11,975 bases of DNA from Megamonas hypermegale_A (GTDB lineage Bacteria; Bacillota; Negativicutes; Selenomonadales; Selenomonadaceae): the NCBI RefSeq assembly GCF_030371585.1, contig NZ_JAUDCE010000055.1; one strand, given 5' to 3'. Position 1 is the first letter of the stretch. Every line of letters starts with the position of its first letter. A model generated the notes under the pieces. That model was not told the DNA's origin. It saw only the letters and a list, made by a program, of their open reading frames with translations, and made no database searches. Both the position numbers and the translations under genes were made by a program. Below, in pieces: positions 5,277-11,907 of this stretch.

Positions 5277-7691
5277 TTATAAGCACTGTTCCGTTCTGCC
5301 GATGATATCATCCTGCGTTTTTCTGGACAGTACGTTGAAAAATGCGCTGTAACCTGCCACACGCACGATTAAATCCTTGTGTTTTTCCGGATGTATCTGC
5401 GCATCAAGCAGTGTATCTCTCGACACGATATTGTACTGTACATGGTAACCGTGCAGTCTGTTGAAAAATGCTCTTATCATCATTTCCATCTTTTGTTTGT
5501 TTTCTTCCGTCGAAAGCATCTGCGGTGTCATCTTCTGGTTTAACAGTACGCCGCCCGTTATTTTCTCCGTCGGCAGTTTGGAAACGGATTTAAATACTGC
5601 CGTCGGGCCGTTTTTATCCGCGTTATGAGCCGGGCTGCAGCCTTCCGCCAGCGGTTCATGCGCATTTCGTCCGTTCGGCGTGGCCATCGTTCCCATACCC
5701 TGTCCGACATTGGCACTGATGGAAGACGTTCCGCCATAGCGTATACCGCCGATAGGTCCGCGATGATAGCGCGTATTCGGATATTTCTTTATTTCATCAA
5801 GATAGGAGTCATACGCTTCTACTACGAGATTATCCACATAATCGTTGTCGTTGCCGTACTTCGGCGCATCATTAATCAGCATTTCCTGTATTTTCTTGCC
5901 TTCCGGAGACTGGAAATCGTCCAGAATTGCATTCCAAAGCTGCTGGCGCGTAATTTTCTTTTCTTCATAAACGAGTTTTTTAATAGCAGCCAGCGAATCC
6001 GCCATATCCGCAATACCGACCTGCAAACCAGAAATAAAATCGTATACCGCGCCGCCTTCTTTAATTGTCTTGCCGCGGCCGATGCAGTCATCCGTCAGTG
6101 CGGAGCATAAAATATCCGGAACATCTCTTTCCGATGCCTTGTCAATGGCATTTTCCACAATTACGCTGTAGCGGGTCATTTCACGCACCGTTTTATCCCA
6201 TGCGCTGAGCAGCTCGTCATACGTTTCCATATCGGTGAAATAGCCGTAGCCTTTCGTAAAACGCTTGCCGCTCGTCATATCGACGCCGTTGTTCATTGCA
6301 CACAGCAGCACACGCGGGAAGTTGATATACGACATGCCCGTGCAGCGATAGCCCCATTTGCCCGGAACGGCCGTTTCCACGCAGCCGATAGCACTGTAAT
6401 TATAGGCGTCTTCTTCTTTTACACCCCAATTAATAAACGAAGGAATGATAATTTCGTCGTTGTTAAGCGCCGGCATACCGAAACCGAGCTTCATAACTTC
6501 AATACATTCATCAAAGAAATGCTTATCAATATTGGCATGGTAACGCACCGTCAAATTCGGCTGAGTAAGTCTTGTCTGTGCTACGGACTGAAGAACGGCA
6601 AAGCTCAGTTCATTGACGGCATCTTTTCTGTCCGTCGTCTGACCGCCGATTGTTACGTTCTGATACATAGGCGAACCGGCAGAACTTAGTGTATGCGACT
6701 GCGAACGCACTTTATTGATAGTCAGCGTCTTAATCCAAAGGCAGGTCAAAAGTTCCAGCGCGTCCTCTTTTTTCATTTTGCCTTCTTTTATATCCTTAAT
6801 ATAATAAGGATACATATACTGGTCAAATCTGCCATAGCTCAGAGAATGACCGTTCGATTCAATCTGCAAAATCAGCTGAATGAACCATACGGACTGCACT
6901 GCTTCCCAGAAAGAACCGGCCGGTTCGTACGGAACTTTGGCGCAAATTCTGCTCATCTCCATAAGTTCGGCTTTTCTTTTTTCATCCGTTTCCCTTTGAG
7001 CCATCTCTTCGGCAAGACGGCTGTAGCGCAGCGCAAAATTATGCACCGCATCGATTACAATGAGCACAGCTTTATAAAATACGTTTTTGTCAATGCTGTC
7101 CGGGTCCGTCAAATCAAGTTCTGCTTTAAGCTGTTTCGTTTTTTCCTCATAACCGCGCAGCCCGTTTGCCAGAACTTTTTCGTAGTTTACAGCCAAATGA
7201 GCATCGCCCGCATTCAATTTCCCTTCCATGCCGAAAACGCCCGTTTCCATGAACACGCTGACCTCTTCCGGCAAAAGAGCTTCCCCTCTGGCGCGCAGAT
7301 TGTTATTTTCCCAGAAAGGCGCCAGCTGCCGTAGCTCCTGTTTCGTTTCTTCCGTAATGTAGAAAACGTCTCCGTCTCTTTTTTCGAACAAATCTAGTTC
7401 GTTCATTACGAATTCCATCGTATATTCCGGAAAAATCGGCGCATTTCTGTTCTTTGTCGCCTGATTTCCTGCAAGTAGGGATTTGTCTTCAATATAAATA
7501 GTCATTTCTTCCAAAATCTTTTTCAGCATAAGCGCACGAACCATAACGCGCGGCTGATTTAGATTTTCCCTATAAGCCTGTGTTGCCAGTATTGCGCGCT
7601 GTGCGTCAATATACGGTTTTTCGTCGAGAACTTCTTCGCGAAATGCCTGCATACGAGCCGTCAGAGAACCAAAATGCTGTTTATTTTCCAT
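5277..7691 (-). CDS. ybiW: YbiW/PflF-type glycyl radical enzyme, probable 1,5-anhydroglucitol-6-phosphate lyase
   Basis: This anaerobic glycyl radical enzyme has 804 residues, full family length. The PFL-like domain carries the thiyl Cys437 and adjacent Glu439 in AIGCVETAV. The C-terminal glycyl radical loop is VRVAGYSAFF with Gly780. From memory, the sequence follows E. coli YbiW closely: AGNQA..RAPIFPEYT, GDAHLAVN, QLILQIESNGHS, AGSPLYQNVTIGGQ and GCIETAVGGKWGYRCTGMS all have counterparts. Residues around the active site differ from pyruvate formate-lyase (no adjacent Cys-Cys pair), choline lyase and PflD. YbiW is reported to cleave the ring C-O bond of 1,5-anhydroglucitol-6-phosphate, giving 1-deoxyfructose-6-phosphate. 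The same role here is inferred and fits the adjacent fsa. ATG 7691 is the start, because AGGGAGA (7701-7707) is 9 bases upstream, whereas the in-frame GTG at 7700 touches it. The activase is divergent. Confidence 0.92.
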   Translation of the reverse strand: MENKQHFGSLTARMQAFREEVLDEKPYIDAQRAILATQAYRENLNQPRVMVRALMLKKILEEMTIYIEDKSLLAGNQATKNRNAPIFPEYTMEFVMNELDLFEKRDGDVFYITEETKQELRQLAPFWENNNLRARGEALLPEEVSVFMETGVFGMEGKLNAGDAHLAVNYEKVLANGLRGYEEKTKQLKAELDLTDPDSIDKNVFYKAVLIVIDAVHNFALRYSRLAEEMAQRETDEKRKAELMEMSRICAKVPYEPAGSFWEAVQSVWFIQLILQIESNGHSLSYGRFDQYMYPYYIKDIKEGKMKKEDALELLTCLWIKTLTINKVRSQSHTLSSAGSPMYQNVTIGGQTTDRKDAVNELSFAVLQSVAQTRLTQPNLTVRYHANIDKHFFDECIEVMKLGFGMPALNNDEIIIPSFINWGVKEEDAYNYSAIGCVETAVPGKWGYRCTGMSYINFPRVLLCAMNNGVDMTSGKRFTKGYGYFTDMETYDELLSAWDKTVREMTRYSVIVENAIDKASERDVPDILCSALTDDCIGRGKTIKEGGAVYDFISGLQVGIADMADSLAAIKKLVYEEKKITRQQLWNAILDDFQSPEGKKIQEMLINDAPKYGNDNDYVDNLVVEAYDSYLDEIKKYPNTRYHRGPIGGIRYGGTSSISANVGQGMGTMATPNGRNAHEPLAEGCSPAHNADKNGPTAVFKSVSKLPTEKITGGVLLNQKMTPQMLSTEENKQKMEMMIRAFFNRLHGYHVQYNIVSRDTLLDAQIHPEKHKDLIVRVAGYSAFFNVLSRKTQDDIIGRTEQCL

Positions 7692-7711
7692 ATATGCCAC
7701 TCTCCCTGTTT

Positions 7712-7731
7712 ATTTATATTTCATTTGTAAG
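7712..7731 (+). promoter_or_regulatory. Operator site 1 (20-bp exact repeat)
   Basis: ATTTATATTTCATTTGTAAG occurs here and again, base for base, at 8822-8841. It lies in the leader of the glycyl radical enzyme gene, ending 20 bp before the ATG region. The shared core with the site before the activase (7812-7825) points to one regulator, most simply the DeoR protein encoded at 8916. Confidence 0.65.
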
Positions 7732-7785
7732 TTATTTTAATTTTGTTTGTAATTTAAATTTATCATTTATCGGTTAAAAAGTCAA
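7719..7785 (-). promoter_or_regulatory. Promoter of the glycyl radical enzyme operon with tandem operators
   Basis: On the minus strand, TTGACT (7785-7780), a 17-base spacer and TAAATT (7762-7757) form a good sigma-70 promoter with start near 7750. A partial operator match TTTTGTTTGTAAT (7741-7753, 10 of 13 with the motif below) covers the start point. The full motif TTTCATTTGTAAG (7719-7731) lies exactly 22 bp further downstream in the leader. Two half-matches two helical turns apart, downstream of the -10 box, is a repression layout. Confidence 0.6.
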
Positions 7786-7811
7786 TACTTTTATTAAAAA
7801 TCATTATACAA

Positions 7812-7825
7812 ATTTCATTCGTAAG
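7812..7825 (+). promoter_or_regulatory. Operator site 2, upstream of the activase promoter
   Basis: ATTTCATTCGTAAG differs by one base from the core of sites 1 and 3. It also forms an imperfect palindrome, TACAAAT-TTC-ATTCGTA (7807-7823), with one mismatch between 7-bp arms. It ends 9 bp before the presumed -35 box of the activase gene. Confidence 0.6.
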
Positions 7826-7834
7826 TAAATAAAC

Positions 7835-7862
7835 TTGATTTTTATATAATATATGATATAAT
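7835..7862 (+). promoter_or_regulatory. Promoter of the activase gene
   Basis: TTGATT (7835-7840) and TATAAT (7857-7862) are 16 bases apart. A second TATAAT at 7845-7850 lacks a matching -35. The inferred leader to ATG 7908 is about 40 bases. The promoter is divergent from that of the glycyl radical enzyme, with operator sites lying between the two. Confidence 0.55.
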
Positions 7863-7907
7863 CCAATTAACAAACAAAAAGCCGGAGAAGAAAGAGGTCA
7901 GATTATC

Positions 7908-8822
7908 ATGAAAAAAGCAGACAGAAATAAGACGGGCATTGTATTCAATGTCCAGAAATTCAGCGTCAATGACGGACCGGGCATACGAACGGTCGTATTT
8001 TTTAAAGGCTGCCCGCTCCGCTGCCGCTGGTGCTCCAATCCGGAGAGTCAGCTCCCGAAAATACAGATACTGCACGACAGTAAAAAATGTATCCACTGCC
8101 TGCACTGTATACAGATATGTCCTGCAAAGGCGATAACGGCAACGGAAAAAACTCTCCATATAAATAGCACACTGTGCACCGGCTGCAAAACATGTGCGAT
8201 GCAGTGCCCTGCCAAAGCATTGGAAACGGCAGGCGAGGTGAAAAGTGTAAATGAAATTATCAATACCGTAATACAGGACCGCGTATTCTACGAAGAAAGC
8301 GGCGGCGGTATAACCCTGTCCGGCGGCGAATTTCTCACCCAGCCCGATTTTGCCGAAGAACTGCTGCTTGCCGCCAAAGAGGAAAATCTCCATACGTGCT
8401 GTGAAACGACAGGATTTGCCCGCGCAGAGATTTTTGACCGGATTATTCCTTATATAGATTACGTTCTGTTCGACATGAAACACTGGAACGCCGAAAAGCA
8501 CAAAAACGGCACGGGCGTATCCAACGAGCTCATTCTTGCCAACTCGAAGCACGCCGTTCAGCTGCAAAAAACAATTCTGCCGAGAATACCGGTCATTCCC
8601 GATTTCAATAATTCACTGGAAGATGCCGCCAATTTCGCCCGCCTGCTCCATAAAATCGGCATTGACCAATGTCAGCTTCTGCCTTTCCACCAGTTCGGCG
8701 AAAATAAATACAATCTGCTGGACAAGCCTTACGAATATGCGGATGTTCCCGCCTTGTACCGCGAAGAACTGGAAGATTACCGAAATATATTCCTGCAGCA
8801 CGGCATAAACGCTTTCTTTTAA
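7908..8822 (+). CDS. ybiY: Glycyl radical enzyme activase, radical SAM, YbiY/PflE type
   Basis: This radical-SAM enzyme installs the glycyl radical on its partner, here the enzyme encoded divergently at 5277-7691. It has 304 residues. The cluster-binding CxxxCxxC motif is at Cys35, Cys39 and Cys42 in FKGCPLRCRWCSNPES. Two inserted ferredoxin-like 4Fe-4S motifs follow: Cys61/64/67/71 and Cys90/93/96/100. This insert is typical of activases for non-PFL glycyl radical enzymes. The SAM-binding SGGE (138-141) and the C-terminal LPFHQFGENKY are present. It needs anaerobic, reducing conditions. The start ATG follows AAAGAGG at about 9 bases. The stop codon overlaps the first base of operator site 3, and the regulator gene follows 93 bp downstream. 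Partner assignment is by adjacency and by likeness to the E. coli pair. Confidence 0.93.
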   Translation: MKKADRNKTGIVFNVQKFSVNDGPGIRTVVFFKGCPLRCRWCSNPESQLPKIQILHDSKKCIHCLHCIQICPAKAITATEKTLHINSTLCTGCKTCAMQCPAKALETAGEVKSVNEIINTVIQDRVFYEESGGGITLSGGEFLTQPDFAEELLLAAKEENLHTCCETTGFARAEIFDRIIPYIDYVLFDMKHWNAEKHKNGTGVSNELILANSKHAVQLQKTILPRIPVIPDFNNSLEDAANFARLLHKIGIDQCQLLPFHQFGENKYNLLDKPYEYADVPALYREELEDYRNIFLQHGINAFF

Positions 8823-8841
8823 TTTATATTTCATTTGTAAG
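8822..8841 (+). promoter_or_regulatory. Operator site 3, upstream of the DeoR-family gene
   Basis: This is an exact 20-bp copy of site 1 (ATTTATATTTCATTTGTAAG), starting on the last base of the activase stop codon. A TATACT (8873-8878) downstream could be the -10 box of the regulator gene, with a poor -35 near 8850. The placement suggests autoregulation of the regulator. Confidence 0.6.
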
Positions 8842-8915
8842 CATTTCTGTTTAAAAAATTTATTTTTTGTAGTATACTTATAAAAAACGCAGTCGATTTA
8901 TAATGAGGTAATACT

Positions 8916-9662
8916 ATGAAAGACAGATTGAATAAAATACTGGAACTGCTTACTAAAGAAAATAAAATGGAAGTATCGCTGCTTGCCGAAAAACTCTCCG
9001 TTTCGCAGGTTACAATCCGTAAAGACCTCGACGCTTTGGAAAGCCGGGGTATTATAAAAAGAGAGCACGGCTTTGCTCTGCTGTGCAGCATGGACGACAT
9101 CAACGGCAGAATTGCCTACCATTATGAAGAAAAACGAAAAATAGCCCAAAAGGCTTCGGAAATGGTGCAAAACGGCGATACCATCATGATTGAAAGCGGC
9201 AGCTGCTGTGCTCTTCTGGCGGATGCGCTGGCAAACACCAAAAAGGATTTGACAATTATTACCAACAGCGCTTTTATCGCCGGTTACATCCGCGGCAAGG
9301 CCAATTTCCAGATTGTCCTGCTTGGCGGAATTTACCAGCAAGATGCACAGGTTATGGTCGGACCGATGGTTCAGCAGTGCGTTGAAAATTTCTTTGTCGA
9401 TTTGTTTTTTATCGGCACGGACGGCTATAACTCCCGTATCGGCTTTACGAACCGCGACCAAATGCGCGCTCAAGCAGTACGCGATATGGCGCGTCAGGCA
9501 GATAATGTCATCGTATTGACGGAAAGCGATAAATTTGCCAAAAACAGTATCGTTCCGCTAAATTTAAAAACACCGATAAAAGCCGTCATCACCGACACCA
9601 ATATTTCCGATACAATGAAAGCGGAGCTGGAAAATCATAATATCACAGTAATCATTCCTTAA
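8916..9662 (+). CDS. DeoR-family transcriptional regulator of the glycyl-radical locus
   Basis: This is a 248-residue DNA-binding repressor-type protein. The N-terminal winged helix-turn-helix (about 5-57) has the DeoR signature: VSLLAEKLSVSQVTIRKDLD (20-39), then LESRGIIKREHG. The sugar-phosphate-sensing DeoRC domain (about 75-232) shows IESGSCCALLADAL, ITNSAFIAGYI (115-125), LLGGIYQQDAQVMVGP, FIGTDGY and LTESDKFAKNS. Proteins of this family usually repress catabolic operons and release DNA when a phosphorylated sugar binds. The likely ligand here is a pathway intermediate such as anhydroglucitol-6-phosphate or deoxyfructose-6-phosphate, which is inference. GAGG (8905-8908) precedes the ATG. 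The 20-bp repeats before this gene and the glycyl radical enzyme are its likely targets. A terminator follows directly. Confidence 0.9.
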   Translation: MKDRLNKILELLTKENKMEVSLLAEKLSVSQVTIRKDLDALESRGIIKREHGFALLCSMDDINGRIAYHYEEKRKIAQKASEMVQNGDTIMIESGSCCALLADALANTKKDLTIITNSAFIAGYIRGKANFQIVLLGGIYQQDAQVMVGPMVQQCVENFFVDLFFIGTDGYNSRIGFTNRDQMRAQAVRDMARQADNVIVLTESDKFAKNSIVPLNLKTPIKAVITDTNISDTMKAELENHNITVIIP

Positions 9663-9665
9663 AAC

Positions 9666-9697
9666 AAAAAGTATGTTGTTTTTGCAACATACTTTTT
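9666..9697 (+). terminator. Intrinsic terminator after the DeoR-family gene
   Basis: The arm AAAAAGTATGTTG (9666-9678) pairs with CAACATACTTTTT (9685-9697), 13 bp with a 6-base loop, and is followed by more T. It starts 3 bases after the stop codon and insulates the locus from the repeat element beyond. Confidence 0.88.
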
Positions 9698-9736
9698 TTA
9701 TTTACACCTCTATAATAACAATATGCTTACTGGTTT

Positions 9737-10182
9737 GGTGCAATGGAATTGCACCAGGTACTTTTTCTTTGTCGCGCAAAGAAAAAGTACCCAAAAAGAA
9801 GACGCTTAAGTTCATGCACTGCTAAGAGATTTTTACTTTAAGAAAACAGTTTTTTATCTCTAACGTTTAAAAACTCGCTTCGCTCAAACATTTAAACTAA
9901 AAACAGAGCTAAAAAACTGTTTTCTTAATAGCTGAAGCTACCGTAAAAATCTCCAACGCAGACAAAAATTCAGCATAATTGCAAATTACAGTGCCAACAA
10001 CTCAAATTTAAGTTCTTGCTGAAACCGGAAGGCTCGAGCCAAATTCTAAACGTTTCAAGCCGTCAGTATCGTCTATTTTTACGAAAAGCTACGGAGGCTC
10101 GCCTAGTGCAGCGTTAGCGAAACGTTAAAAAAGTTTTTTCTTTTTGGTTCGTTTTTCTTTTGAACTCAAAAGAAAAATGAAC
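9737..10182. repeat. Complete long inverted-repeat element (copy 2)
   Basis: This element of about 446 bp is non-coding and built from nested hairpins. The left end has an 8-bp stem GGTGCAAT/ATTGCACC (9737-9755), then a 15-bp stem (9757-9771 against 9777-9791), then CCAAAAAGAA (9791-9800). The right end mirrors this with TTCTTTTTGG (10138-10147) followed by hairpin 10147-10182, so the ends form long imperfect terminal inverted repeats. The centre is a 128-bp broken palindrome. Its right 304 bp match copy 1 at the window start in the same orientation. The element fills the 547-bp gap between the DeoR gene's terminator and hcp and stops 15 bp before the hcp ribosome-binding site. No target duplication is obvious. 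Nature unknown: a MITE-like element or a structural repeat. Confidence 0.75.
9826..9953. repeat. Central palindrome of the long element
   Basis: Three perfect paired blocks lie in order: GAGATTTTTAC (9826-9836) with GTAAAAATCTC (9943-9953); the 18-bp TTAAGAAAACAGTTTTTT (9838-9855) with 9911-9928; and GTTTAAA (9865-9871) with TTTAAAC (9891-9897). The loop reads ACTCGCTTCGCTC-like sequence. Copy 1 retains only the right arm within the window. Confidence 0.8.
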
Positions 10183-10189
10183 ATATAAA
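10160..10189 (+). promoter_or_regulatory. Possible hcp promoter spanning the end of the repeat element
   Basis: TTGAAC (10160-10165) lies inside the element's terminal hairpin, and TATAAA (10184-10189) lies just outside it, 18 bases on. This would give a short leader before ATG 10210. The -35 match is modest. I saw no palindromic TTGAC-GTCAA type site, so control by a known hcp regulator is not evident. Confidence 0.3.
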
Positions 10190-10209
10190 TTTTAATTAAG
10201 GAGATATCT

Positions 10210-11847
10210 ATGGAAAATAAAATGTTCTGTTTTCAATGTCAGGAAACGGCCGGCTGCAGCGGCTGTACTCGTGTCGGTGTCTGCGGCAAATCTGCTTCTA
10301 CTGCCGTTTTACAGGATTTATTGATTTACGCGACGAAGGGTCTTTGTGAAATCACTACGGCGCTTCGCCGTGAAAATAAAAATATTCCGCGCGCTTTAAA
10401 TCAGTTTATCTGCGAAAATCTTTTCATCACGATTACCAATGCCAATTTCGACGACGAAGTCATCAGCCGGCATATCACGAAAACACTTTCTTATAAGGAA
10501 GAACTGCTGCAGCAGCTGAGCAATACGGCGAAATTATCACCGGTCGCTCTCTGGACAACGAACGACAGCTCGTACTACCCTGTAAAAGGCGCGCAAATCG
10601 GCGTTCTTGCCACTGAAAATGAAGACATCCGCAGTCTGCGCGAATTAATCATCTACGGCTTGAAAGGCATGGCGGCGTATAATAAACACGCCAATGCGCT
10701 GAATTTTTTCGATGAGGATATTGACGCATTTTTACAGGCGGCGCTTGCTGAAACTGCCGATGATAATCTGAACGGTGAGGATTTGACGGTGCTCGCCCTC
10801 AAAACGGGCGAATACGGCGTAAAAGTCATGGCGCTTCTCGATAAAGCCAACACTTCCCGCTACGGTCAGCCGGAAATCACGACCGTTGATATCGGCGTCC
10901 AGAGCAATCCCGCCATTCTCGTTTCCGGCCACGACCTCAAAGATTTGGAAATGCTGCTGGAGCAGACGCAGGGCACGGGCATTGACGTTTATACGCACGG
11001 CGAAATGCTGCCGGCGCATTATTATCCGTTCTTCAAAAAATACACTAACTTTGTCGGCAACTACGGCAACGCCTGGTGGAAACAGCAGGAAGAATTTGCT
11101 TTATTCAACGGACCTGTTCTCCTGACGACGAACTGCCTTGTACCGCCGAAAGACGATTATAAGGACAGAATTTATACGACAGGCGCAGTCGGTTTTACCG
11201 GTTGCAAGCATATCACCGGTGAAAACGGCTATAAGAATTTTTCCGCGCTTATCGAGCATGCCAAACGCTGCGCTCCGCCGACGCCGCTGGAAACAGGCTC
11301 TATTGTCGGCGGCTTTGCCCATAATCAGGTTCTAGCTCTCGCCGACAAAATCATTGCCGCCGTAAAATCGGGCGCAATCAAAAAATTTGTCGTCATGGCA
11401 GGCTGCGACGGCCGCCAGGCAAAGCGCAATTATTACACTGAATTTGCCAAAGCACTGCCGCATGATACCGTTATCCTGACGGCGGGCTGTGCCAAATACA
11501 AATACAATAAACTGAATTTGGGCGATATAGACGGCATTCCGCGCGTGCTCGACGCCGGTCAGTGCAATAACAGTTATTCTCTTGCCGTTATCGCTTTAAA
11601 ATTGAAAGAAGTTTTCGGTCTGGACGATATAAACGATTTGCCTATCATCTATAATATCGCCTGGTATGAACAGAAAGCCGTCATCGTTCTTTTAGCGCTT
11701 TTGCATCTCGGCGTGAAAAATATTCATCTCGGCCCTACTTTACCGGCGTTTCTCTCACCGAACGTGGCAAAAGTTCTCGTCGACAACTTTGGTATTGCCG
11801 GTATCGACAACGTGGAAAACGACATACGGAAATTCTTTCACAGCTAA
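10210..11847 (+). CDS. hcp: Hybrid-cluster protein Hcp (hydroxylamine reductase), class I
   Basis: Hcp is a cytosolic iron-sulfur protein that reduces hydroxylamine in vitro and, in enteric bacteria, acts on nitric oxide and nitrosative stress. At 545 residues it is close to the Desulfovibrio enzyme. The N-terminal cluster motif is Cys7-x2-Cys10-x8-Cys19-x5-Cys25, the spacing of class I proteins from strict anaerobes. All hybrid-cluster ligands are present: His241 (SGHD), Glu265 (HGEM), Cys309 (TTNCLVPP), Cys399 (MAGCDGR), Cys427 (TAGCAKYK), Cys452 (GQCNNSYS), Glu487 and Lys489 (WYEQKA). AAGGAG lies 6 bases before the ATG. It is monocistronic: repeat copy 2 precedes it and a terminator follows. 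No hcr reductase is adjacent, which is usual for class I members. No functional tie to the glycyl-radical locus is seen. Confidence 0.96.
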   Translation: MENKMFCFQCQETAGCSGCTRVGVCGKSASTAVLQDLLIYATKGLCEITTALRRENKNIPRALNQFICENLFITITNANFDDEVISRHITKTLSYKEELLQQLSNTAKLSPVALWTTNDSSYYPVKGAQIGVLATENEDIRSLRELIIYGLKGMAAYNKHANALNFFDEDIDAFLQAALAETADDNLNGEDLTVLALKTGEYGVKVMALLDKANTSRYGQPEITTVDIGVQSNPAILVSGHDLKDLEMLLEQTQGTGIDVYTHGEMLPAHYYPFFKKYTNFVGNYGNAWWKQQEEFALFNGPVLLTTNCLVPPKDDYKDRIYTTGAVGFTGCKHITGENGYKNFSALIEHAKRCAPPTPLETGSIVGGFAHNQVLALADKIIAAVKSGAIKKFVVMAGCDGRQAKRNYYTEFAKALPHDTVILTAGCAKYKYNKLNLGDIDGIPRVLDAGQCNNSYSLAVIALKLKEVFGLDDINDLPIIYNIAWYEQKAVIVLLALLHLGVKNIHLGPTLPAFLSPNVAKVLVDNFGIAGIDNVENDIRKFFHS

Positions 11848-11858
11848 ATACAAATAAA

Positions 11859-11898
11859 AAAAGGATTTATTGTTCAGCTTAAAACAATAAATCCTTTT
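11859..11898. terminator. Intrinsic terminator after hcp
   Basis: A perfect 16-bp stem, AAAAGGATTTATTGTT (11859-11874) against AACAATAAATCCTTTT (11883-11898), has an 8-base loop. It starts 11 bases after the stop codon, is T-rich downstream and has an A-run upstream. Confidence 0.9.
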
Positions 11899-11907
11899 CT
11901 ATTTCTT

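Noticed and set aside
6693..7334. A 213-codon open frame antisense to the glycyl radical enzyme
   Set aside because: It is a shadow of a well-recognised gene. The translation is Phe- and Arg-rich without domains.
5277..7691. Annotation as pyruvate formate-lyase, choline TMA-lyase or glycerol dehydratase
   Set aside because: There is no PFL-type adjacent Cys-Cys pair. The sequence around the active-site Cys (GCVETAVPGKWGYRCTGMS) follows YbiW, and the fsa neighbour fits that pathway.
7842..8567. A 241-codon open frame antisense to the activase
   Set aside because: It covers the coding strand of a radical-SAM protein and the divergent promoter region. It has no recognisable domain and no plausible start signals.
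9737..10182. Riboswitch or T-box leader for hcp
   Set aside because: A similar copy lies at the 3' end of rsmE, an unrelated position, and no conserved riboswitch core is recognised.
9698..10209. HcpR/FNR-type palindromic operator upstream of hcp
   Set aside because: I looked for TTGAC-GTCAA or TTGAT-ATCAA type palindromes near the gene and found none beyond the repeat's own stems.
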